From positions 1 through 10,114 of the forward strand of contig DASZZV010000305.1 of the NCBI GenBank assembly GCA_035544835.1: a stretch of DNA of 10,114 nt. Direction: 5' to 3'. Source of the DNA: DASZZV01 sp035544835. Its GTDB lineage: Bacteria; Acidobacteriota; Thermoanaerobaculia; Gp7-AA8. Made by a program: the position numbers and the translations under genes. Every line of letters starts with the position of its first letter. Position 1 is the stretch's first letter. Below are positions 1-6,682 of this stretch, piece after piece. The notes under the pieces were generated by a model that was not told the origin of the DNA, made no database searches, and saw only the letters and a list, made by a program, of their open reading frames with translations.

Positions 1-888
1 GATACGATCCGTGACGCCTGGGACGATGTCTGGCGTCTCTGGCCTTTGATGCTGATCCGTCTCGGTCAGCAGATGGTTCTTTTTATGGCGCTCGTCGCCA
101 TGATTCTGGGAACGGTTCTTCCCCTGGTCATTGGCGGCATCGTCGCCTTCTCCGACTTCTCGGGAGATCCAGCCGAGTTTTTTCGAAGCCTGCTCCTCGA
201 TCATCCTTTTCTGATCGCTTACGCCTTCTTCGCATTTCTGGTGGTCGCCACGACGCTCATGCTGCTGTATGCCTTCTTCCAGGCCGGCATGGTTGGAGCG
301 TACGAGGAGGCGATCAGGCTCCGAGCGATGACGAATATCGCCGACCGCTTCATCCATTTCGCCAGGCAGTCGTGGTGGCAGATTTTCTGGGTTTTTCAGT
401 GGATCTGGGGCCTGATCGGTTTGATCTTTGTCCTGCCGATTCTCGCGATCACGCTGGCCGTCGTGATCTGGCGAGACTCGATGACTCTTGTTGTCATCGG
501 CTGTCTCAGCCTCGGTTTCCTCTTCCTGATCATGCTCGTAGTTTCGTTCTTTGCCTCGGGGTGGTCAGCAGTCTCGGTCATTCTCGGAGTGGCTCGAAAG
601 CTACCGGCCAGGCAGGCTGTCGCCGATGGTTGGCGGCTCTTCAGGAGCCGCATGGGTCCGATCATGCTGGTGATGGTACTGATGGCCGCCATCTCGATCG
701 TGATGAGTGGGGCCGTGGTGGGATTCTCCTTCGGAGTCGGCGCCGCGAGCTCCAGCCGCTACGCTTCCTTGATGTTGTTTCCTTTGCAGATCGCAGTTTC
801 GATTCTGCAGATGGGTGTGTCCATTTTCGTTTCGTGCTGGTTCACCGCGGCCATGATCCGCGTGACGAAGGTCGAATTGTCATCCTGA
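1..888 (+). CDS. Polytopic membrane protein, 5' end outside the window
   Basis: The reading frame is open from base 1, so the true start lies upstream; 295 residues are visible. About six hydrophobic helices can be seen, near visible residues 25-50, 68-94, 127-156, 163-187, 220-244 and 259-285. A short amphipathic motif ahead of a helix occurs twice: DAWDDVWRLWPLMLI near residues 5-19 and QAVADGWRLFRSRMGPIML near 205-223. This suggests an internal duplication, as in uncharacterised six-helix families such as DUF4013 or the membrane domain found with glycerophosphodiester phosphodiesterases. No catalytic motif is visible and no function is assigned. An inner-membrane location is inferred. The last codons and the TGA stop lie inside an intergenic repeat that begins at 877, so the C-terminal residues ELSS may not be ancestral. 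Confidence 0.8.
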   Translation, partial: DTIRDAWDDVWRLWPLMLIRLGQQMVLFMALVAMILGTVLPLVIGGIVAFSDFSGDPAEFFRSLLLDHPFLIAYAFFAFLVVATTLMLLYAFFQAGMVGAYEEAIRLRAMTNIADRFIHFARQSWWQIFWVFQWIWGLIGLIFVLPILAITLAVVIWRDSMTLVVIGCLSLGFLFLIMLVVSFFASGWSAVSVILGVARKLPARQAVADGWRLFRSRMGPIMLVMVLMAAISIVMSGAVVGFSFGVGAASSSRYASLMLFPLQIAVSILQMGVSIFVSCWFTAAMIRVTKVELSS

Positions 889-972
889 AGGAGCACGCGC
901 GAAACAAGGGACCGCAGTAGAGTGAGTGCGACTGAAGGATCTTTGGTGACACGCGCGAGGTCGTCAATGAAC
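877..972 (+). repeat. Half copy of the TTGTCATCCTGA intergenic repeat
   Basis: This 96-base stretch aligns without gaps to the reverse complement of 7823-7918. The flanks are nearly identical, including TTGTCATCCTGA, GTGAGTGCGAC and GAAGGATCTTTGGTGAC; only about 21 bases in the middle (900-920) vary strongly. Unlike the full element at 7776-7918, it has no matching inverted second half before the aminotransferase start, so it looks like a solo or decayed half element. It overlaps the last four codons and the stop of the upstream membrane-protein gene. Confidence 0.85.
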
Positions 973-999
973 ACGAGTAAAGGACGATGCACCGTCGTT

Positions 1000-1005
1000 G
1001 GAGGT
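1000..1005 (+). promoter_or_regulatory. Ribosome binding site for a TTG start
   Basis: GGAGGT is a full-strength Shine-Dalgarno sequence five bases before the TTG at 1011. It settles the start of the aminotransferase, since no ATG start in this frame fits the family's N-terminus. Confidence 0.75.
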
Positions 1006-1010
1006 AGTTC

Positions 1011-2222
1011 TTGAGTAGCAACAAGCAATTCGACTCCCTGTGGTCTGCCGAGGCGCGTTCCTTCAAACCATCGGCGATCAGGGCTTTCGCCAGCCTGATC
1101 AACGATCCGAAGATCATCTCCTTTGCCGGCGGGCTTCCCAGCCCGCTGACTTTTCCGGCTGAGAAAATCAGCCTGTATGCCTCGGTGGTCTTACGCGAGC
1201 AGAGGGATGTGACTCTGCAATACGGCGCGACGAAGGGTTTGCCGAGCTTGCGCGAGTTCGCGGCAGAGTGGACTCGACGTCGCGGCGTCGAGGCCCGCGT
1301 CGAAGAGGTCATGATCACGACCGGTTCCCAGCAGGCTCTCGACCTGGTCTCGCGCAGTCTTCTCGATCCCGGCGATGTCGTCCTCGTGGAGCTGCCGACG
1401 TATATCGGAGCTACTTCATCGTTTCACGCGCGCCAGGCCGAGCTGGCCGGTGTCGAGCAGGACGACGACGGTATCGACGTCGATTCACTCGACGAAGTTG
1501 CGCGGCGGATGAAAGCTGCCGGAAAACGCGTCAAGTTTCTCTACACCATCCCGAATTTTCAGAATCCATCGGGCCGGTTGCTGTCTCCCGAGCGTCGCAG
1601 TCGTGTGCTGGAAGTAGCAGCGCGTCACGGGTTCATGATCATCGAAGACGATCCGTACGGAGAGCTGGTCTTCGACGAGTCGGCACAGACGACGCCCATC
1701 AAGGCTGCGGATCGCGACAACTGGGTGATTTATCTCAGCTCGTTCTCCAAGGTTCTCGCGCCCGGCTTGCGATGCGGATGGATTGTCGCTCCGGAGAGTC
1801 TGCTGCGGAAGTTCGAGCTGGCCAAAGAGGCGGCCGATCTCTGCTCGGGGATGCTCGACCAATCGATCGTCAGCGCTTTCTGTGCCGCCGGCGAGATGCC
1901 GGCTCAACTGGAGCGCGTTCGCTCGTTTTACCGCGATCGGCGAGACGTGCTCATGACTGCATTGCATAGCCGGTTCGACGGGAAAGCGCGCTGGACCGAG
2001 GCGCGAGGCGGGCTCTTTACTCTGCTGACTCTCAACGATGACCGCGACACGCGCGAGTGGGTGCCGCGTGCCATCGAACGGGGCGTGGCTTACATCCCCG
2101 GCGGCGCATTCTTCGTCGACGGCTCACGGAACAACACCATGCGCCTGACTTTTGCAAAAGAGCCCGACGACCGGATGCGCGAGGGCGTGGAGCGTCTGGC
2201 AGATCTTTTCTTCGGAGCCTAG
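1011..2222 (+). CDS. PLP-dependent aminotransferase, class I/II (LysN/2-aminoadipate type)
   Basis: A 403-residue fold-type I aminotransferase without the N-terminal winged helix of MocR/PdxR regulators. The N-terminal segment (EARSFKPSAIR, then ISFAGGLPSP at 36-45) is typical of the group containing Thermus LysN and kynurenine/2-aminoadipate aminotransferases. Visible PLP-site residues are N185 in QNPSG, D213 and Y216 in EDDPY, Schiff-base Lys247 in SSFSK, and substrate-carboxylate Arg378 in NTMRLT. It transfers an amino group between an amino acid and a 2-oxo acid in the cytoplasm; the true substrate cannot be read from sequence. A TTG start at 1011 is chosen because GGAGGT lies at 1000-1005, five bases upstream, and the protein begins as the family usually does. 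The gene stands alone, between a repeat half-copy and another repeat cluster. Confidence 0.93.
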   Translation: MSSNKQFDSLWSAEARSFKPSAIRAFASLINDPKIISFAGGLPSPLTFPAEKISLYASVVLREQRDVTLQYGATKGLPSLREFAAEWTRRRGVEARVEEVMITTGSQQALDLVSRSLLDPGDVVLVELPTYIGATSSFHARQAELAGVEQDDDGIDVDSLDEVARRMKAAGKRVKFLYTIPNFQNPSGRLLSPERRSRVLEVAARHGFMIIEDDPYGELVFDESAQTTPIKAADRDNWVIYLSSFSKVLAPGLRCGWIVAPESLLRKFELAKEAADLCSGMLDQSIVSAFCAAGEMPAQLERVRSFYRDRRDVLMTALHSRFDGKARWTEARGGLFTLLTLNDDRDTREWVPRAIERGVAYIPGGAFFVDGSRNNTMRLTFAKEPDDRMREGVERLADLFFGA

Positions 2223-2230
2223 CTTATTCA

Positions 2231-2332
2231 GCCGCGAAGCGGCGACATCGTTATAGCCCCACCCGTGAGGGTGGGGTTTGCGACGACTTGATGAGAATCC
2301 AATGGAGCCGCGGAGCGGCGGCATCGATGTCG
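2231..2332 (+). repeat. Two direct copies of a GCCGC-hairpin repeat around a C/G hairpin
   Basis: The gap between the aminotransferase and the SpoIID-type gene holds two similar units. GCCGC-GAA-GCGGC followed by GACATCG starts at 2231, and GCCGC-GGA-GCGGC followed by GGCATCG starts at 2307. Each begins with a 5-bp stem and 3-base loop. A separate 8-bp hairpin (2257-2276) lies between them. This resembles a REP-type extragenic palindromic cluster. The second unit lies within a few tens of bases of the next gene's start. Confidence 0.7.
2257..2279 (+). terminator. Possible terminator hairpin after the aminotransferase
   Basis: CCCCACCC (2257-2264) pairs perfectly with GGGTGGGG (2269-2276) across a GTGA loop, followed by TTT. 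The T tract is short, so it may be a weak Rho-independent terminator or simply part of the repeat cluster. It begins 35 bases after the stop codon. Confidence 0.45.
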
Positions 2333-2371
2333 TTGTTCCGGGCTCTTCAAAGTTACCAGTGGGGAACGTTG

Positions 2372-4594
2372 ATGAAGCAGACCATCTTTCTTGCCGTCAC
2401 GATTTGCATAGGGCTCACTCGCTGCGCCTCAGCGCCGTCGCGTCCGCAACCGACAGGTCCATCCGCAACCACAAGTCACATCCCCCAGCGCGCTTCCAAT
2501 GCTCTGACGCCGCTGTCGGTTTCTCCGGTCACGATCGCGCCGCCCCTGGTTCGCGTGGGACTGCTCACCGATCAGTCGACGGCGACCTTTGGAAGAGTCG
2601 ATGGTGGATACGTAGTCGTGTCGCCGGCCGGAGCCTCGAGGATCAAGCGGGGCTTCGAGCTTCGAGCTCCTCTTGCGGGTAAAGCCCTGAATTACGCAGT
2701 GCTGGTCGCGGCGCTGAGTGACCGCGTGAGTGCCGAGGCTATGCTGAAGAAAGTCTCGACGGACACCGGAGCGACGGGTCGCGTGCAGTTCGATGCAGCG
2801 GGCGGTACCTATCAGGTGCTCCTGGGTGCGTCGGCTGACAAGACCGAGACCGAGCGACTCCGCGGACGTCTGGTCGAGAGCGGTTTCCCGAACGATCTGA
2901 AAGTAGTGGGGAAGCCGGCCGATGCCACCTTCGCTCGCACACTCCGGCTCGTCGACGATGAGGGAGACGAGTCGTCCTTTACGACCGACTCGGTGTTGGT
3001 GCTGCGAGCCGATGGGAAGGAAGTCTCCATCGGCGACCAGCCCTATCGCGGCGGTGCGCGCGTCTTCGTGAGCCCGCGCGGCCTTCTGAACGTGATCAAC
3101 GAGCTGACGCTCGAGGATTACGTCAGGGGCGTCGTTCCTGTTGAAATGGGTCCGAAGACGTACGACGAGGTCGAGGCCTTGAAGGCTCAGGCGCTGGCGG
3201 CGCGAACGTATGTTGTCCGGAGGCTGGGGGAGTATCGCTCCGAGGGTTATGACATTTGCGCGACCCCGGTTTGTCAGGTCTATAAGGGGTTCTCGAGTGA
3301 AGATCCTCTGAGCGATCAGGCCGTTCGGGAGACTGCCGGCATGATCATCACCTGGCGGGGTAAGCCGATCGATGCCCTTTATACGTCGACCTGCGGAGGA
3401 GAGACCTCGGATGCCGAGACTATGTTTCCCGATCGCACTGAGCCCTATTTGAAGCGAGCTCGGTGCGTTGAGCTTGACCTCCTGACTCTCAACGGCCGCG
3501 CCGACAGCGGTCCGCTCAATGAGATGGAAGGGGACTCGCGTCTCTTTCAGGCGCTCGCTGCGAAAGATGCCGGAGACTTCTCGAGGGCCTGGAGCGCGCG
3601 CGAGGTCCGAGCGGCTGTCGACATCGCGAATCGCCTGGCCGGATTCAAGGGTGCGGGTCTGACCACTTCTCCCGCCTCGAGCAGGCGAGGAGATGTTCTT
3701 CGATACCTCGACTCAGTGTGGGGACTGGCCCGCAGCGGCGGCGTTCTGACGCTGCCCGAGGATCGAAAGTACTTTTATCCTCGCAGCGATTCCGAACAGC
3801 CGGTTTACGAGTCGGCGGCATTCCTACTGAAGTACAGGATTACGCCGGCTCAATCGATCGACAGGATCGACTTGAATGCGGCGATGCCGCGCGATGAGCT
3901 GTATGCGCTGCTCTTGTCGTGGTTGAAAAAGGTTGGTGCCATCACCGAGTCCTCGGGGAAAATCGCCGGAGTGAACGGGTCAACGGTCACTCTCAAGGCC
4001 GAGGGCAAGCGGACCACGGTGAATCTGCCTGCCGGAATCCCCATTCTGCGCAAATTCAACGAGCGTCTGCAGGAGTATCAGGCCGCGCCGGTGATGATCG
4101 GAGATCGCATCACGGTGTTGAAGCTGCGCGATGTTCCGATCGGCGCCGTGATTCAAGCCAACTACGACGGCGCAGCCTTCGATCGCACCTCGAGTTTCTC
4201 GAACTGGACCCGCACCTATCGCGCTGACGAGCTGGCCAGGGCTATCAGCAAGCGCAACCCCATCAAGCGACTCGTGGATCTCCAGGTGAAGAAGGTCGAT
4301 GCCTCCCAGAGGGTGGCGACCATGGACGTCATCGCCGAAGAGGGACGCGTGCTCACGATCCGCGGCCTGATCATCCGCTGGTCGCTGAATCTCCCCGACA
4401 ACCTCTTCACCTTTTTGAAATCGACCGATCCCGATGGTGTCGACCGCTACACTTTTTTTGGCAAGGGATGGGGACACGGCGTCGGCATGTGCCAGGCCGG
4501 CGCCTATGGGATGGCTTTCCGCGGCTGGACAGCCGAACAGATCATTAAACGCTTTTACACCGGTGTCGAGATCACGCCGATGGCTGCGCCGTAG
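2372..4594 (+). CDS. Exported SpoIID/LytB-family protein with an embedded SPOR domain
   Basis: A 740-residue protein with an N-terminal export signal (1-21; Cys18 follows LTR, a poor lipobox). A SpoIID-type start (RVGLL, 61-65) precedes a SPOR-like peptidoglycan-binding region (about 105-182). The SpoIID/LytB core follows: VNEL-like strand and EDYVRGVVPVEMG (248-260) with the expected catalytic Glu258, LKAQALAARTY (270-280), CQVYKG (301-306), STCGGETSDAE (339-349), and after a long insert GKGWGHGVGMCQAGAYG (697-713). SpoIID proteins are lytic transglycosylases acting on stem-peptide-free glycan, the material SPOR domains bind. The insert (about 365-600) includes a stretch resembling an S-layer-homology repeat (478-523) and a small beta-rich segment (528-588). 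The ATG at 2372 is chosen because it gives the signal peptide and has GGGGA six bases upstream; the frame is open to 2057 but that part overlaps the aminotransferase and repeats. A periplasmic cell-wall role is inferred. Confidence 0.9.
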   Translation: MKQTIFLAVTICIGLTRCASAPSRPQPTGPSATTSHIPQRASNALTPLSVSPVTIAPPLVRVGLLTDQSTATFGRVDGGYVVVSPAGASRIKRGFELRAPLAGKALNYAVLVAALSDRVSAEAMLKKVSTDTGATGRVQFDAAGGTYQVLLGASADKTETERLRGRLVESGFPNDLKVVGKPADATFARTLRLVDDEGDESSFTTDSVLVLRADGKEVSIGDQPYRGGARVFVSPRGLLNVINELTLEDYVRGVVPVEMGPKTYDEVEALKAQALAARTYVVRRLGEYRSEGYDICATPVCQVYKGFSSEDPLSDQAVRETAGMIITWRGKPIDALYTSTCGGETSDAETMFPDRTEPYLKRARCVELDLLTLNGRADSGPLNEMEGDSRLFQALAAKDAGDFSRAWSAREVRAAVDIANRLAGFKGAGLTTSPASSRRGDVLRYLDSVWGLARSGGVLTLPEDRKYFYPRSDSEQPVYESAAFLLKYRITPAQSIDRIDLNAAMPRDELYALLLSWLKKVGAITESSGKIAGVNGSTVTLKAEGKRTTVNLPAGIPILRKFNERLQEYQAAPVMIGDRITVLKLRDVPIGAVIQANYDGAAFDRTSSFSNWTRTYRADELARAISKRNPIKRLVDLQVKKVDASQRVATMDVIAEEGRVLTIRGLIIRWSLNLPDNLFTFLKSTDPDGVDRYTFFGKGWGHGVGMCQAGAYGMAFRGWTAEQIIKRFYTGVEITPMAAP

Positions 4595-4609
4595 ACCGGA
4601 CGGGGTAGT

Positions 4610-4723
4610 AGTGGCAAAGGTTTGTAACCTTTGTGCCACGGCGTCGAGCCGTGGCTTCCCTGTAGCAACTCACAGAAAGCTCGGCCTCGACGGCCGACCC
4701 AAAGGCTGCAAGCCTTTGCCACT
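4610..4723. repeat. MITE/REP-like element with 11-bp terminal inverted repeats
   Basis: The ends are perfect inverted repeats: AGTGGCAAAGG (4610-4620) and CCTTTGCCACT (4713-4723). Between them are successive hairpins: GTGGCAAAGGTT with its imperfect complement (4611-4636), CCACGGC-loop-GCCGTGG (4636-4654), TCGGCC-loop-GGCCGA (4681-4697) and AAAGGCT-GCA-AGCCTTT (4701-4717). It lies between convergent genes and may also act as a two-way transcription barrier, though there is no T tract. No coding sequence of its own. Confidence 0.8.
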
Positions 4724-4771
4724 CGAGTCAGGTCTCCCTCTGCAAGGTTACCCCTCTTGCCCACTGGATCC

Positions 4772-5947
4772 TCAGGCCCGCTCGACCGAATACAGCACGG
4801 CCAGAAAGGCGACGATCATGCGGCTGTCGAGATTGTCCGTGGCACTCTGCCATTCCAGCTTGTCGCGCCAGCCCTGATCGCGGCGGCGAAGAAAAGCGAG
4901 ATGTGAAGAGGCGGTCCCGATGTCGTAGTTCGTGATCAGCTTTCCGAAGCCGTTGCCAAAGAGCTTACGCAGAAAGCCACGCCAGCCGCTGTCTTCGACC
5001 GCGACCACGGCGGCCGAGGGTGCTTCACGAAGTAGAAGCTGCCAGCGCTTCCTCACGATACTTCGTATAGCGTTTTTTTTTATGCGCCCGATCAACTCGC
5101 CGGTCGTCGTTCGGGCTGAGAAGGAAACCGATGGAAAGACCAGCAGCCCTTCCTGCTCGATGATCAGTCCGACTGACGTGAGCGCCTCATCGAGGAAGAC
5201 AGCTATGGTCCGGCGCGGGAACAGTCGCATCATCTCCGTTACGAAAGCGGCGGTCAGCGCGAGTGCGAAAACGGCTGGGATGAGCCGTTTTTCCAGCCCG
5301 AGGAACAACGTGACTGACGAGCCGGCGATGAGCACCATCATGAGCATCAGAGCCGAGATCAGGTAGGCGAAACCGGATGTGCGTTTGAGAAAAAAGAGCG
5401 GCGCGTCCGAGCTGCCTCGAACGCAGATCGAGCCGGCCGGCAGACTTCGATCGACGATAGTTAGGCGATCGGCTGCCAGCCGCGCCGAGAGCGGATCTGG
5501 ATCCGTGGGCTTGTCGGCCGGGGGCTTACGCTCGACCGTAATGAGGTTGACCGACTTCGCGATTGGATCGCGCTCGCTGGGATCCTTCTTTGGCAACGGT
5601 GCGTCTGGCATACCTTGCGCCACATCGTGAGAGACAGTCGCTCCCACTTCGGCGCCGAGCTCTTCGGTGAACCTTCCCTTACTGTTGCCGAGTTTCAGCT
5701 CGGCTCCATTCGTGAGCGGGGCCACGCGGATTTTTCTGCCGTTGACGTAGCTGCCGTTGGCACTCTCGAGGTCGTGAAGGACGAAGAATCCCCGCTCGAA
5801 TATGATCTGGGCATGCTGGCGTGAGACCTTCGCATCCCGGAGGACGACGTCGTTGCCCGGGTCGCGCCCGATGTGTAACGGCCGCTGCGGAAAGAGCTTA
5901 TACGACGTCTCCTCCCCATCGGCCGCAAAGAACGACACCTTGGCCAT
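4772..5947 (-). CDS. FHA-domain membrane protein with tubby/scramblase-like C-terminus
   Basis: 391 residues. Residues about 22-92 are a forkhead-associated domain with the usual phosphothreonine-binding residues: GR (27-28), SRQH (42-45) and NGSYVNG (64-70). A polar linker (about 95-185) rich in Pro, Asp and Lys follows, then two transmembrane helices (about 192-216 and 222-244). The C-terminal 145 residues are soluble, with alternating strands (TIAVFLDE, GELIGRIKK, WQLLLRE, AAVVAVED) and an ending LDSRMIVAFLAVLYSVE. That pattern resembles the scramblase/LURP-one (tubby-like) fold; this is my inference and not certain. The FHA part should face the cytoplasm and read Thr phosphorylation by Hanks-type kinases, none of which is nearby. 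GGAG directly abuts the ATG at 5947, so a GTG three codons in (5938) is an alternative start. It is transcribed divergently from the deaminase gene. Confidence 0.88.
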   Translation of the reverse strand: MAKVSFFAADGEETSYKLFPQRPLHIGRDPGNDVVLRDAKVSRQHAQIIFERGFFVLHDLESANGSYVNGRKIRVAPLTNGAELKLGNSKGRFTEELGAEVGATVSHDVAQGMPDAPLPKKDPSERDPIAKSVNLITVERKPPADKPTDPDPLSARLAADRLTIVDRSLPAGSICVRGSSDAPLFFLKRTSGFAYLISALMLMMVLIAGSSVTLFLGLEKRLIPAVFALALTAAFVTEMMRLFPRRTIAVFLDEALTSVGLIIEQEGLLVFPSVSFSARTTTGELIGRIKKNAIRSIVRKRWQLLLREAPSAAVVAVEDSGWRGFLRKLFGNGFGKLITNYDIGTASSHLAFLRRRDQGWRDKLEWQSATDNLDSRMIVAFLAVLYSVERA

Positions 5948-5956
5948 CTCCAGGCG

Positions 5957-5962
5957 ATTTTA
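5957..5962 (-). promoter_or_regulatory. Possible -10 box for the FHA gene
   Basis: On the minus strand TAAAAT ends ten bases before the ATG at 5947. Used as a -10 box, it would start transcription almost at the start codon and give a nearly leaderless message. No clear -35 box is visible. Confidence 0.3.
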
Positions 5963-6036
5963 CAGTAGCAGCCCGTCGAGGCCTAAATCGGAGGTTCACA
6001 GAACGGGCTCTCATGTTGATGCGGCCGATCGGGTGA

Positions 6037-6063
6037 TGTAGGCCGCACGGCGTGCGGCCTACA
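6037..6063. repeat. Palindrome, 12-bp arms (TGTAGGCCGCAC)
   Basis: TGTAGGCCGCAC (6037-6048) and GTGCGGCCTACA (6052-6063) pair perfectly around a GGC loop. It is one of two related palindromes in the gap between the divergent FHA and deaminase genes. As the genes diverge here, it cannot be a terminator for either. It could be a REP-like repeat or a binding site. Confidence 0.8.
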
Positions 6064-6115
6064 CCTGATGCGGTGATTATCGGATGACTGTCGAACCACC
6101 ACCCTTCCGGGTACC

Positions 6116-6134
6116 GGCCGCACGCCGTGCGGCC
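6116..6134. repeat. Second GGCCGCAC palindrome, inverted relative to the first
   Basis: GGCCGCAC (6116-6123) and GTGCGGCC (6127-6134) pair around a GCC loop. The loop is the complement of the GGC loop at 6049-6051, so the two palindromes sit as an inverted pair about 50 bases apart, as in bacterial interspersed mosaic elements. Followed by CTAC, mirroring the GTAG that precedes the first copy. Confidence 0.75.
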
Positions 6135-6220
6135 CTACGCCAGATTTGCGCTCATCACCAAGTCACGCCGCAGTGAAATGTCGGGAGAATCGCGGTAACG
6201 AATTCTTCGATCGTCACCGC

Positions 6221-6226
6221 TATAAT
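6221..6226 (+). promoter_or_regulatory. Consensus -10 box for the deaminase-tsaB-rimI genes
   Basis: TATAAT is a perfect sigma-70 -10 hexamer. Transcription would begin near 6233, giving a leader of only some 6-12 bases before the ATGs at 6239 and 6245. The -35 region (about 6197-6204) is poor. Confidence 0.5.
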
Positions 6227-6244
6227 CTGCCGCCGAGGATGACG

Positions 6245-6682
6245 ATGAGAGTTGGATGGCACGAGTACTTCATGGCGATCGCGCATCAGGCCGCGACCCG
6301 ATCGACCTGTTCCCGCAAACATGTCGGGGCGGTCATTGTTCGCGACAGGACGATTCTTTCGACCGGATACAACGGCTCTATCCGCGGCCTGCCTCACTGC
6401 GAAGATGTCGGCTGCATGATGGAGGACGGCCACTGCGTTGCCACCGTCCATGCCGAGGCCAACGCCATCATTCAGTCGGCAAAGAACGGTGTCTCAATCG
6501 AGGGTGCGGAGCTCTACACGACCGCCTCACCATGCTGGGGATGTTTCAAGCTCATCGCCAATTCCGGTATCAAGCGCATCTACTACGGTGAGTTTTACCG
6601 GGACGAGCGGTCGCGGCAGGTCGCCGCGCAGATCGGCATCGACCTCATCGATCTCGATATTCCTACTCACGTCGGCGCCTGA
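6245..6682 (+). CDS. dCMP/cytidine deaminase family protein (ComEB-like)
   Basis: 145 residues, normal for the zinc-dependent deoxycytidylate deaminase family. The N-terminus WHEYFMAIAHQAATRSTC matches the family. The catalytic zinc site is HAE (69-71, Glu71 as proton shuttle) with PCWGC (96-100, Cys97 and Cys100). YNG (42-44), GLPHC (48-52) and HC (63-64) fit the substrate and second-metal region typical of dCMP deaminases. The reaction is dCMP to dUMP, supplying thymidylate synthesis in the cytoplasm; ComE protein 2 of Bacillus is in the same family. The start at 6245 is preferred because GAGG (6235-6238) is six bases upstream. An in-frame ATG at 6239 directly follows that GAGG and would fit a leaderless message. 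The frame stays open further upstream to 6146, but that stretch overlaps the promoter. Its TGA overlaps the ATG of tsaB, implying co-translation. Confidence 0.93.
   Translation: MRVGWHEYFMAIAHQAATRSTCSRKHVGAVIVRDRTILSTGYNGSIRGLPHCEDVGCMMEDGHCVATVHAEANAIIQSAKNGVSIEGAELYTTASPCWGCFKLIANSGIKRIYYGEFYRDERSRQVAAQIGIDLIDLDIPTHVGA

Noticed and set aside
1011..2222. MocR-type transcription factor
   Set aside because: No N-terminal winged-helix domain is present; the protein begins at the aminotransferase fold.
2057..2371. Extended N-terminus for the SpoIID-type protein
   Set aside because: The extension overlaps the aminotransferase gene in another frame, crosses repeats, and would bury the signal peptide.
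3980..4639. Minus-strand open frame of 219 codons opposite the SpoIID-type gene
   Set aside because: It lies antisense to a well-supported gene, runs into the repeat, and shows no domain signal.
4595..4771. tRNA or small RNA gene in the hairpin-rich gap
   Set aside because: The stems do not form a cloverleaf and no T-loop or acceptor pattern is present; terminal inverted repeats explain the structure.
6146..6244. Earlier start for the deaminase
   Set aside because: That stretch contains the TATAAT box and has no similarity to the family N-terminus.
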